Shown here: piece after piece, positions 14,246 to 21,761 of the stretch
Numbering within the stretch: the stretch's first letter is position 1
How the letters are laid out: every line of letters begins with the position of its first letter
From: B1SED10-225 sp964501415
GTDB taxonomy: Bacteria; Bacillota_I; Bacilli_A; Izemoplasmatales; Izemoplasmataceae
Direction of reading: 5' to 3'
DNA: 21,761 bases
Assembly (NCBI GenBank): GCA_964501415.1
Contig: CAZCSL010000023.1
Span: 1-21,761, forward strand
Program-made: the position numbers and the translations under genes
The notes under the pieces: generated by a model
Told to the model about the DNA's origin: nothing
What the model saw: the letters and a program-made list of their open reading frames with translations, nothing else
Databases searched by the model: none

Positions 14246-16930
14246 TTATTCTTCGTCGTCTTCAATCGCGCTTAAAATCATACGTGGGGATTCCATTTGG
14301 AACAATCTTAACGTGACATTCGGTTCAACCCCATATTCTAAGCTTTGATACGCCTCATCGGTTAACACGTTGGGTGAACTCATGAAGATAATACCACCGC
14401 TTGGCAAGAGATTGGAGGTAACCGAAGAAGCCCCGCCTTGGGATTGTTCTCCAAAGAGGGTACCCAAGTCCATCTCTTTTACGATTTGTGCCATAGAATT
14501 ACCGGCACTGTAAGTTACAGGAGAAATCAAGAAATGCCATTCAAAATCATAGGCTTCATATTCGCTGGTATACCATACCGTTTGGGTCGATAAGTCGCCT
14601 GCATTGATGGAATGGTAAGGAATATCCTCATCGGTAATATACCCAAGTACTTGAATCATCCCACCAATAATACCACCGGTATTACAAGAAAGGTCCACAA
14701 TGACATCTTCCACGCCACCCATCGCTTCAATTTCATCTAACATTCTTTTGAATTCATCAGGGGTATCGGCGTTAAAGCCATGTAAAGGTACTCTTGCAAC
14801 GCGGCCATCATCGTAATAAATGACTTCATTGCGGTCACATGTACCCATGTCTTGTAAGTCCCAAAGACTGTTATAGAAGTTTTGCGTTCTAGGTCCTAGA
14901 TGATCGAGTGCTAAGGTTGGGTCGTAATCAGGGTCGTAAATACCGGTATTACCAAAGGAACTATGTAAATCATCTAAGCCATATACCATACTGAATAAAG
15001 ATTGATAATGCATCTCCGCATCGGTTAGGTCATCTTTATCCAGAACATTATAAAAGGAATCTATCCCCATATCTTCTCTTAATCCAAAGTAATGGTCTAA
15101 AGAGAAAGCCAAATAATCATAATTTGAGGATAAGAAACTTGCGCTCATCTCAAGGTCATTATAAGAACTATCTAAAATAATTTCACGAACGTCCTCTTGC
15201 ATGGGGTAAATTTGATAGGTATCGACTCCATAAAGCGCATCGCCGTTATAATAGACATCGAACATTGACCCTGAGAAGAAGAGGTTGGCGATATGAAGAG
15301 GCATCAAGTATTGGTCTTCATGCATAAAGAGTTCCATACGGTAATCGCCTAATTCAAAGACGACAGGGTCAAAGTATTCTACCTCATAATCAACAACGTC
15401 TAAGCCTGCCCCGAAATCGGTTTGTGTTGATTCTTGGAAACTGGTGAAAAAGCCATAGCGGTTTACTGAGGCTCTGTTTTCGCTAAAATTGATTTCAAAT
15501 ACGTACGTGGTATCTTCTACAAACGTATCTTCTGGGTCATCATCGACCGCTGCGACAAAAACTTCCAAATACATGATATCTTGGTCGATATCAATATCGA
15601 TCGACTCAAAATCAATTGCCCCTTGTAAATCCCCACCATCAAGCAAAGTTAAGAAACTTTCTATATCTACATAAGGCAGACTGCGATCATCTGTGTAGAA
15701 AATTTCAATATCAGTATCCGATAATAACCATTCATCCGCTAGGTTTTCAAAGGGTAAGGTTTTGGAATCCACAATGTTTTGGTCCAATGTTTTTGAAACA
15801 TAAACCTCAACGGTATATTGCATGGTAACATCTTGATAAGACATAGTCGCTTCAAGGGGGATACTACGGTCTGTGTGTGCACTTAAAACGGGGTTAACGG
15901 TACCATCATTATGAATGATGCCTGGTCTTAATGAACGCCAATCGATCGACACCTCGCCCACTTGAGTAGGTAAGTCTATGTCTTCATCAAAGGTTCCACC
16001 GACAAAATCAAAATCTTCGATGGTTTCTTCAAATAACGTCATGGCTGTTTCTTCAGTTTCTGTATAAGCCAGTACCGTGATTTCGAAATCAGCGGTCTTT
16101 TCAATATCGCCATCGACGAGCTTAACACTCAACGTGAGCGTTTGATCACCTTGTTCGTTAGCCGGTCTAAATACCCTGCCCTCTTCATCCATCACGGTAT
16201 CATCATCGCTTGACCAAATAACTTCAAAATCACGCAAATAACGACTTAAATCGATATCTTCAGTTACTTCACTAGGTAGTTCAAGTTGGTTTAAAGCCGC
16301 ATCCATTGCCGCTTCAGTTTCTTCTTGAGAGTAAGCTTCAACCGTTATCTCAAATGATTTTTCTGCGGTGTTACGTCCATCAAAATCGCTAGATGTTGCC
16401 GTTAAAACAACCGTTTGGTCTCCAACTTCATAACGGGGCCGGGCAACTTGCCCACGACTATTAAGATAACTGGGGTCATCTGAAGACCATGTGATGGTAT
16501 AAGCTCCATCCTCAAGCGGTAATTCAAGGTCTTCATCGGTCATAGCTGGAAGTTCAATGTCCATCAGCACCTCTTCTAAGGCACTGGTAGCTAAAACTTT
16601 TATTTCAAAGTCTTTAGACGCTTCAATATTCTCATGAGTAATCATCGCCGTTAGGACAACCGTTTGATCGCCGCTATCAGAACGGGGGCGTTCAACGGAG
16701 CCATCATGACTTAAGTAACTTTCATCAGCGCTTTGCCAAGTGATATCAAAATTATCTACACTAGTTTCTAAGGTGATATTCTCCTTGGTTTCATCTGGCA
16801 AATCTAAGGTTTCTAATAAAGCTTCCAAATCACTTTGTTCAATCGTTTCTTCTGGTTCTTCCTCGCCATTACACGCTGTGATGGTGAGGGATACAAGTAA
16901 CATAAAAAATAAAAGGTAAAACTTCTTCAT
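14246..16930 (-). CDS. Large lipoprotein with four Ig-like repeats and an S41-like protease domain
   Basis: An 894-residue, very acidic protein. Lipobox ITAC with Cys20. Four repeats of an atrophied bacterial Ig-like domain follow (about 34-114, 117-198, 204-288 and 295-378), each with a LxLP..., ITWSSDD-like strand, a G(R/S)V.RP turn and a DQTVVLTA strand. Residues 380-640 are of unrecognised type. The C-terminal S41 tail-like domain has DDLHSSFG (653-660), DLSCNTGG (746-753), a probable nucleophile Ser808 in SPVTYSAGNSM and GEQSQGGASS (827-836). No PDZ or CTP-type Ser-Lys dyad is evident, so it resembles the tricorn/C-tail S41 branch rather than CtpA. It is the first gene of the operon; the second S41 gene starts 17 bases after its stop. 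GGGAGG precedes the ATG. It is probably a surface protease on an Ig stalk; activity is unproven. Confidence 0.88.
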   Translation of the reverse strand: MKKFYLLFFMLLVSLTITACNGEEEPEETIEQSDLEALLETLDLPDETKENITLETSVDNFDITWQSADESYLSHDGSVERPRSDSGDQTVVLTAMITHENIEASKDFEIKVLATSALEEVLMDIELPAMTDEDLELPLEDGAYTITWSSDDPSYLNSRGQVARPRYEVGDQTVVLTATSSDFDGRNTAEKSFEITVEAYSQEETEAAMDAALNQLELPSEVTEDIDLSRYLRDFEVIWSSDDDTVMDEEGRVFRPANEQGDQTLTLSVKLVDGDIEKTADFEITVLAYTETEETAMTLFEETIEDFDFVGGTFDEDIDLPTQVGEVSIDWRSLRPGIIHNDGTVNPVLSAHTDRSIPLEATMSYQDVTMQYTVEVYVSKTLDQNIVDSKTLPFENLADEWLLSDTDIEIFYTDDRSLPYVDIESFLTLLDGGDLQGAIDFESIDIDIDQDIMYLEVFVAAVDDDPEDTFVEDTTYVFEINFSENRASVNRYGFFTSFQESTQTDFGAGLDVVDYEVEYFDPVVFELGDYRMELFMHEDQYLMPLHIANLFFSGSMFDVYYNGDALYGVDTYQIYPMQEDVREIILDSSYNDLEMSASFLSSNYDYLAFSLDHYFGLREDMGIDSFYNVLDKDDLTDAEMHYQSLFSMVYGLDDLHSSFGNTGIYDPDYDPTLALDHLGPRTQNFYNSLWDLQDMGTCDRNEVIYYDDGRVARVPLHGFNADTPDEFKRMLDEIEAMGGVEDVIVDLSCNTGGIIGGMIQVLGYITDEDIPYHSINAGDLSTQTVWYTSEYEAYDFEWHFLISPVTYSAGNSMAQIVKEMDLGTLFGEQSQGGASSVTSNLLPSGGIIFMSSPNVLTDEAYQSLEYGVEPNVTLRLFQMESPRMILSAIEDDEE

Positions 16931-16962
16931 AATCTGCCTCCCTATATATATCGGTTTATATT

Positions 16963-16991
16963 ATCATAGCATAGCATAGAGCAAATATAAA
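16963..16991 (-). promoter_or_regulatory. Promoter of the S41 protease operon, with CATAG repeats in the spacer
   Basis: The minus strand reads TTTATA (16991-16986), 17 bases, then TGC-TATGAT with the -10 at 16968-16963, 33 bases before the ATG. The spacer and -10 include three direct copies of CATAG on the plus strand (16965-16979). Confidence 0.55.
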
Positions 16992-17180
16992 ACCCATCAC
17001 TCCAAAAAATGTGTAAAAATCTATATCAAAGCGCGCAAAAACTCGATAATGTATTTTAAGAGGGTAACTTTGTATTTGAATGATTTGCATTTTATGTAAA
17101 TACTAACGTTTAAATGGGGTTACAAGACGTTACAACAATGGTTTTGGGTCATTTTCTAGATTGTTTAATAACTGAAAATC

Positions 17181-17209
17181 TTTAAATATAGTCGGTTTTT
17201 GGTTATAAT
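17181..17209 (+). promoter_or_regulatory. Candidate promoter P1 of the solute-binding lipoprotein
   Basis: TTTAAA (17181-17186), a 17-base spacer and TATAAT (17204-17209). A 9-bp inverted repeat starts 10 bases downstream, at about the transcription start. Confidence 0.5.
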
Positions 17210-17219
17210 GAAGACATCT

Positions 17220-17243
17220 TTATATGAAGGTCTATTCATATAA
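17220..17243 (+). repeat. Inverted repeat TTATATGAA / TTCATATAA
   Basis: Two perfect 9-base arms are separated by GGTCTA, just downstream of P1. It could be an operator or an RNA hairpin; without a U-run it is not a terminator. Confidence 0.7.
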
Positions 17244-17291
17244 TTGATGGGGTTTCGATATTTCTCATGTTTGTTAATCGACAAAAAATGT

Positions 17292-17320
17292 TTGAATAAT
17301 ACGTCATTAGCATGTATAAT
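17292..17320 (+). promoter_or_regulatory. Candidate promoter P2 of the solute-binding lipoprotein
   Basis: TTGAAT (17292-17297), a 17-base spacer and TATAAT (17315-17320). The palindrome GTCATATGAC (17321-17330) follows at once, covering the expected start site. Confidence 0.6.
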
Positions 17321-17413
17321 GTCATATGACTAGTCGTAATTACTCCACGGATAATTTGAAGTGTGATTTCAAGCAAATAAGGTGACCATCAACAAATTAA
17401 TCCTTACGATGAC

Positions 17414-17443
17414 TTGAAAAAACACGTGTTTTTAGGATATAAT
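17414..17443 (+). promoter_or_regulatory. Candidate promoter P3 with a 16-bp palindrome in its spacer
   Basis: TTGAAA (17414-17419), an 18-base spacer and TATAAT (17438-17443). The perfect palindrome AAAAACACGTGTTTTT (17418-17433) fills most of the spacer, an ideal place for a repressor or spacer-twisting activator. P3 gives a leader of about 100 bases before the ATG at 17554. Confidence 0.7.
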
Positions 17444-17553
17444 GATATGTGTATGTAATTCCTGAGGTGATTAGTTGGTCCAATTCCATCGTTGCCTGGG
17501 ATACATAATAAATTGAACAAAATAAAATAAAAAAAGAAGGAGAGAAGAAATTC

Positions 17554-20500
17554 ATGAAAAAAGTATTACTTGGGATAGTAGCTCTATTTGCCCTTGTAGT
17601 TGTTGCCGCATGTGGCGAAGATCCGATTGATGTTGAATCTGTGACGCTTGACGAAGGCGACTTAGAACTAGAAGTAGGCGAATCGGTTACTGTATCCGCA
17701 ACTGTTGAACCTGATGATGCTGATAACCTTGAAGTTAGATGGTCAACAAGTGATTCACAAGTTGCTGTTGTCAGTGAAGGCGAAATTCAAGCCTTGAGAC
17801 CTGGTTCAGCTACGATTACGGCTACCTCACGTGCCGATGAAGATATCAGTGCCTCATTAACGGTTACTGTTATCGCAGCACCGATGAGTGTAGAAGACGT
17901 ATTAAATGCTGATGAAGGTGACGAGGTAAACACCATTGGTGTCGTTACCGCTATCACTAACCATGCAACATTCTTTATCGCAGATGATTCAGGCGCAATT
18001 AGCGTTTATGATGGTGATGCGCTTGTTATTGAAGACATCAACGTAGGCGATGAAGTACGTCTTTGGGGTGAAAGAGATGAGTTTAACGGCTTATTGCAAA
18101 TTGGTAGCTTAGAGCGCTACGATGTATTAAGCACTGGAAACGATCTTCCTGATCCTAAAGATTTAGACGGTGTTGACATTGAAAACAATGCTGAAATGTT
18201 ACCATATCAATCACATCGTGTTAACTTGGTTGGATTCTTAGTTGATGAGATTTCTACCGATCAACATGATAACATCCATGTAGACCTTATCGATGTATTT
18301 GATGAAGATACACCTGGCATTAGAATCCGCTATGACTCTCGTCTTGGCCATGATGATGATGCTGAAGCATTGTTAGAACTTGAAGAAGGTGACTTAATCG
18401 ATGTTACTGGTATGACGCTTGGTTGGTTCCACGGACCACAATTACTTTATACCAGCGCCGATGAGTTTGCCATGAGTGATGTTACGCTTGATCTTGATTT
18501 AGACATTAATGAAGAAGATGAAGTAGAAGTACCTATCCATGGTGAACATACGATTGACTTTACCGTACAACCTGCAGCTTACGCTGATCAAGATGTAACG
18601 TTTGCAAGTTCAGACGAATCTGTAGCTACCGTTGATGAAAATGGTGTTATTACCGGTATTAAATCTGGTGAAACGACCATTACCGTTACCGTTGTAGAAG
18701 ATGATTCTATCTATGGTGAGTTTACCGTTGTCGTGCCTGCACTCAACATGTTTATTAGCTTACCAACTGAAGTTAGCCCTGAAGATCCAGAAGAAGCTGG
18801 CTTAGTTCTTGAATTAATCAATGGTGTAACTGGTTCTGCTGTACCAATCGTTATCGATTACGTTGCTGCTGATGAAGGCGAAGGCTTTGATCAAGATGTT
18901 ACATTCGAAATCGATGATGATTCAATCGTTACATTCTCAGATGGTATGTTCCACCCAGATGACACTGAAGAAGGTTGGACAAAAGTTACTGTAACCTCTG
19001 ATTACGATGATGCTACTGTTGGTGAATTCTATATCGTAGTTAGAAACCCAGAAACTGATTTATTCTTCCCACCACAACAGTCAATCTTAGTGGGCACTAC
19101 TTACGCTGCATTAGACGAAGTAAGAGCTATTGATGAGCTTGATGGCGACATCACTGGTGATATCACTATTACTGATGATGGCGACTTTGATCCTGATGAA
19201 GTTGGCGAATATACGATTACTTTCGAAGTAGAAAACAGCTATGGCAAAGTTGCTAGTGGCGAACGTACCATTAACGTTGTTGCTACTGAAGAAGAGTTAA
19301 TTACCTTCCCAACGGGTGAATTTAACTATAGATATTTACCTGCAGAAACTAGAAATATTCTCTTCGCTCATGCAGAGCGTTATCTCATGGAAACCATGTA
19401 TGGTGGCGTACCTGTATATATGAACGCTGGATATGCCATGTATCATCCACGCTTAGAGTTCCCAGTTGATGAATACATTCCAGTTATGGGCTTTGGCCTT
19501 GGTTACGCTACAATGTCAGAAGATGATTCGAATGTAGATATGGAAGATGGATCCCCTGGTAACGCTGGTGAATACACCTACCGTACAGCTATGACTTCGA
19601 ACCCAGATACGTTCGACCAATGGAACTATACAGACTCTGTTACAGCTGACATTGCGACTTTGTACTTGGATTCACTCTATTACTTTGCATTCAATGAGGA
19701 TTTAAATGGTTATGATGTATTACCATCCATGGCAACCGAAATGCCAAGACCATTTGATGCAGAAGGCAATGCCTTAGTTGATGAAGACTTTGAACCTACT
19801 GAAGAAGGTCAAGAAGTCATTGAAGAGTTTGGTCGTATCTTAGCTAGAACATGGACGGTTTCACTACAAGAAGACCTTGAGTGGTATTTCCATCCTGAGA
19901 CAGATTCTGATGATTTATCAACCGATATTACAGCTCATGACTTTATTAATACCTATAAACTTGCCCTTGAAGAAAACTGGTTCCGTGCGATTGCTGGTGG
20001 TGGCGACTTCACATCTGCTCCACAAGAAATCGTTGGAGCACAAGAGTTTGCTGATGGCGAGATTGACTTTGAAGATGTTGGTCTAACAGCATTAGATGAC
20101 TATACCCTTGAATTCCAATTCGTAGATGATATGGATGAATGGTCAGTTATTTATTGGCTCAGTTCATTCGTTATGACGCCAATCCACTTGGGTCTTTACG
20201 ATCAACTAGATGAAGCTGGGGATACATATGGTGTTAGTGAAACCACTATCGCATATCATGGTCCATATTATGTAGATTATTACGAGCCTGATCAAATCGT
20301 ACGTTTGGCTGAAAATCCAAACTTCCACGAACCAGATCGTCATTTCTACACACACTACACTTGGAGAGTTATTGAAGACGTTGAAATCCGATTCCAAGAA
20401 TTCTTGGCAGGTAGATTAGACGCAGTAGCGGTTCCTGGGGCACAATTTGAAGATTATCAAGATGACCCACGCATCCGCTTTATCCCTGGTGCAACTACCT

Positions 20501-21432
20501 TCCGTATGGTTATTAACAGCTTACCAGACATGGATGCACAACTTGATAGATTCCCAGGTAGCAGCTTCGAACCTGAACCAATTCTTTCTTGGGAATTAGA
20601 AGATGGCATGACCATGAGAAATGCAATCTTCTATGCACTTAACCGTGATGTAATCTCTAATGAAGTTATGGTTACCAATGACGCACAAATGTTCTACTTC
20701 TCAAGTGCTTATATGGTTGCCCCTGAAACCGGTGTTGACTTCCGTACATGGGATTACCAATATGGTATGCAATGGCAAATGGAACAAGACATAGCCGATG
20801 GCATCGCAGCTGATGAAGAAGAATGGATGGCTAATGAGTTTGATGAGGATTATCCATATACATGGGTAGGACGCGGCTTTAGCCCATCAACTTATGGCTT
20901 TAACCCAGACCTTGCACGTGATATCTTTGAAGAGATCGTTGAAGAAATGGTAGCTGAAGGTATTTACGAAGACGGTGACCGTATCGTTCTTGATTTCGGT
21001 ATCCAATCTGGTTCTGAAGCACTCGTTGCTTACGCTGAATACGTTAGAAGTGAATTTGAACGTCATTTCTATCATAGAGATCTCGATATTGGTATTACAA
21101 TTGACATCTCTACATGGCAGTTCCCTGATAACTACTTCCAACGTAGTTTGATAGGTGTTGGTGACCTCAACATGGGTGGTATCTCTGGTTCTACCTTAGA
21201 TGCTGCAAGCTTCCTCTATATCTTCGCTGAAGATAACCGTGGCGGCTTCACTATGGACTGGGGTATCGATACATCGACGGCTAACATCGAAGTTACTTAT
21301 GAAAACCTTGATGGTGAGACAGTAACTGAAATGTGGTCATTCGATGCACTCGCATCTGCACTTAACGGTACTACTTACGTGCTTGCTGGTCAAGAATCTA
21401 CCCGTGACATTGTCATTGGTGATGACGAGTAA
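17554..21432 (+). CDS. Family-5 (oligopeptide-type) solute-binding lipoprotein with a multi-domain beta stalk
   Basis: A 1292-residue, very acidic lipoprotein (lipobox VAAC, Cys20), about twice the usual size of an OppA-type protein. From the N-terminus: a Big_2 Ig-like domain (about 27-107, with WSTSDSQVAVV and PGSATITATS); two OB-like beta domains (about 113-190 and 220-305, with GVVTAI..., VGDEVRLWG, EEGDLIDVTG); a second Big_2 (309-394, with FASSDESVATVDENGVITG); a third beta domain (398-497); a DUF5011-like Ig domain (500-577, with IDELDGDITGDI); then the SBP family-5 fold (about 585-1285), recognisable from segments such as MATEMPRPFDAEG, a WTVSLQEDLEW strand, ITAHDFINTYKLALE, AYHGPYYVDYYEPDQIVRLAENP and MRNAIFYALNRDVI. 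It should bind peptides or related ligands and hand them to an ABC permease, whose genes are not in the window. Codon choice (many CGT, GGT, GCT, GTT) suggests high expression. The ATG has AAGGAG about 12 bases upstream. Confidence 0.93.
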   Translation: MKKVLLGIVALFALVVVAACGEDPIDVESVTLDEGDLELEVGESVTVSATVEPDDADNLEVRWSTSDSQVAVVSEGEIQALRPGSATITATSRADEDISASLTVTVIAAPMSVEDVLNADEGDEVNTIGVVTAITNHATFFIADDSGAISVYDGDALVIEDINVGDEVRLWGERDEFNGLLQIGSLERYDVLSTGNDLPDPKDLDGVDIENNAEMLPYQSHRVNLVGFLVDEISTDQHDNIHVDLIDVFDEDTPGIRIRYDSRLGHDDDAEALLELEEGDLIDVTGMTLGWFHGPQLLYTSADEFAMSDVTLDLDLDINEEDEVEVPIHGEHTIDFTVQPAAYADQDVTFASSDESVATVDENGVITGIKSGETTITVTVVEDDSIYGEFTVVVPALNMFISLPTEVSPEDPEEAGLVLELINGVTGSAVPIVIDYVAADEGEGFDQDVTFEIDDDSIVTFSDGMFHPDDTEEGWTKVTVTSDYDDATVGEFYIVVRNPETDLFFPPQQSILVGTTYAALDEVRAIDELDGDITGDITITDDGDFDPDEVGEYTITFEVENSYGKVASGERTINVVATEEELITFPTGEFNYRYLPAETRNILFAHAERYLMETMYGGVPVYMNAGYAMYHPRLEFPVDEYIPVMGFGLGYATMSEDDSNVDMEDGSPGNAGEYTYRTAMTSNPDTFDQWNYTDSVTADIATLYLDSLYYFAFNEDLNGYDVLPSMATEMPRPFDAEGNALVDEDFEPTEEGQEVIEEFGRILARTWTVSLQEDLEWYFHPETDSDDLSTDITAHDFINTYKLALEENWFRAIAGGGDFTSAPQEIVGAQEFADGEIDFEDVGLTALDDYTLEFQFVDDMDEWSVIYWLSSFVMTPIHLGLYDQLDEAGDTYGVSETTIAYHGPYYVDYYEPDQIVRLAENPNFHEPDRHFYTHYTWRVIEDVEIRFQEFLAGRLDAVAVPGAQFEDYQDDPRIRFIPGATTFRMVINSLPDMDAQLDRFPGSSFEPEPILSWELEDGMTMRNAIFYALNRDVISNEVMVTNDAQMFYFSSAYMVAPETGVDFRTWDYQYGMQWQMEQDIADGIAADEEEWMANEFDEDYPYTWVGRGFSPSTYGFNPDLARDIFEEIVEEMVAEGIYEDGDRIVLDFGIQSGSEALVAYAEYVRSEFERHFYHRDLDIGITIDISTWQFPDNYFQRSLIGVGDLNMGGISGSTLDAASFLYIFAEDNRGGFTMDWGIDTSTANIEVTYENLDGETVTEMWSFDALASALNGTTYVLAGQESTRDIVIGDDE

Positions 21433-21480
21433 TCACTAGTTCAAAGACTATTTAACATCATAGTCATTTAGTAAAATCAT

Positions 21481-21517
21481 AAGCACCGTCAGCTTGAGCT
21501 GACGGTGCTTTTCTTTG
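21481..21517 (+). terminator. Terminator of the solute-binding lipoprotein gene
   Basis: AAGCACCGTCAGC (21481-21493) pairs perfectly with GCTGACGGTGCTT (21498-21510) around TTGA, followed by TTTTCTTT. A terminator this strong means the binding protein has its own transcript, apart from any permease genes further right. Confidence 0.92.
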
Positions 21518-21690
21518 GCTATGAAAAGAGTTATAGAAACGATTGTAGAATAAATCAGCGTATTTCACCTAACTATGAATGCAAGTTAGTAATTCACATC
21601 ATTTTACAAGGTTATTACAAGTATTCTTGATATATACTGTGAAACGATTGATTATGGCCTAATTAACTTGTTTTCTTCTTTAGAATTTTT

Positions 21691-21733
21691 AAAAGAACAG
21701 CTTAGACATGTTGATTAACTAAACTGTTCTTTT
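21691..21733. terminator. Terminator-like hairpin near the window end
   Basis: Ten-base arms AAAAGAACAG and CTGTTCTTTT with internal TTAG/CTAA pairing. T-rich ends exist on both strands (TTCTTTTAG on plus, TTCTTTTAAAAATT on minus), so the direction is undecided. Confidence 0.55.
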
Positions 21734-21761
21734 AGTTTGGGATATGGATAATTGATCTACT

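Larger units (their letters stand above)
16931..17553. other. 623-bp regulatory region between divergent lipoprotein genes
   Basis: No gene of normal size is seen here. It holds the minus-strand promoter of the S41 operon at the left. Rightward it holds three candidate sigma-A promoters for the solute-binding lipoprotein, a direct repeat of GTTACAA with 10-base period (17119-17125 and 17129-17135), and several inverted repeats (17083-17101, 17220-17243, 17321-17330, 17418-17433). A possible 13-codon leader reading frame lies at 17475-17516. Confidence 0.7.
21433..21761. other. Gene-free end of the window
   Basis: After the terminator no coding frame of note is seen. A hairpin lies at 21691-21733 (AAAAGAACAG pairing with CTGTTCTTTT, with inner TTAG/CTAA pairing). 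A TATACT box at about 21643-21648 could start a short transcript that ends at this hairpin. A leader of a gene beyond the window, a small RNA, or the terminator of a convergent minus-strand gene are all possible. Confidence 0.5.

Noticed and set aside
1..21761. Mycoplasma-type reading of TGA as Trp
   Set aside because: Several genes end in TGA followed by non-coding sequence or a terminator, and conserved Trp positions use TGG.
1..21761. CRISPR array, insertion sequence, integrase or tRNA-associated island
   Set aside because: No regularly spaced repeats, transposase or integrase motifs were seen, and no duplicated tRNA 3' ends lie near the two tRNA genes.

Overview
The window reads like chromosome from a low-GC Firmicute or Tenericute relative that uses the standard genetic code (TGA is a stop, for example at the ends of the genes finishing at 4142 and 5582; Trp is TGG). 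Genes have strong AGGAGG-type ribosome binding sites, sigma-A-like promoters with TATAAT boxes, compact intrinsic terminators, and many very acidic secreted lipoproteins with bacterial Ig-like, InlB-type and S41 domains. That mix suggests an Acholeplasma/Izemoplasma/Haloplasma-like or deep clostridial lineage, possibly from a saline habitat. The placement is inference from protein style only.

Left part (1-5600). A secreted protein begins at the edge on the minus strand. A LacI-family repressor follows (minus), then tRNA-Ala(GGC) (plus), a gamma-glutamyltransferase of the cytosolic YwrD type (minus) and a small two-TM membrane protein (minus). A back-to-back promoter region then drives a two-gene plus-strand unit: a small membrane-anchored acidic protein and an amidase-signature hydrolase.

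Middle (5600-11900). The plus strand carries an MFS exporter, an ABC-F ATPase with a hairpin in its leader, a SagB-like nitroreductase, a lipoprotein with two cyclophilin domains (the first looks catalytically degenerate) and tRNA-Pro(GGG). A bidirectional terminator separates these from a minus-strand lipoprotein with two cytochrome-b5-like domains joined by an acidic linker.

Right part (11900-21761). A minus-strand operon encodes an 894-residue lipoprotein with four Ig-like repeats and an S41-like protease domain, then a CtpA/B-type S41 protease lipoprotein with InlB-type repeats, a PDZ and a peptidoglycan-binding-like tail, then a small membrane protein that is a paralogue of the one at 3283-3654. 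A 623-bp gene-free region with several promoters and inverted repeats divides this operon from a 1292-residue lipoprotein on the plus strand. That protein joins a stalk of beta domains to a family-5 (oligopeptide-type) solute-binding domain.

Taken together, much of the window concerns the outer face of the membrane: secreted proteases, a foldase, a peptide receptor, and cytoplasmic peptide/amide hydrolases (Ggt, amidase). A peptide-scavenging or envelope-maintenance role is a reasonable inference. No CRISPR array, insertion sequence, prophage or conjugative gene was seen.
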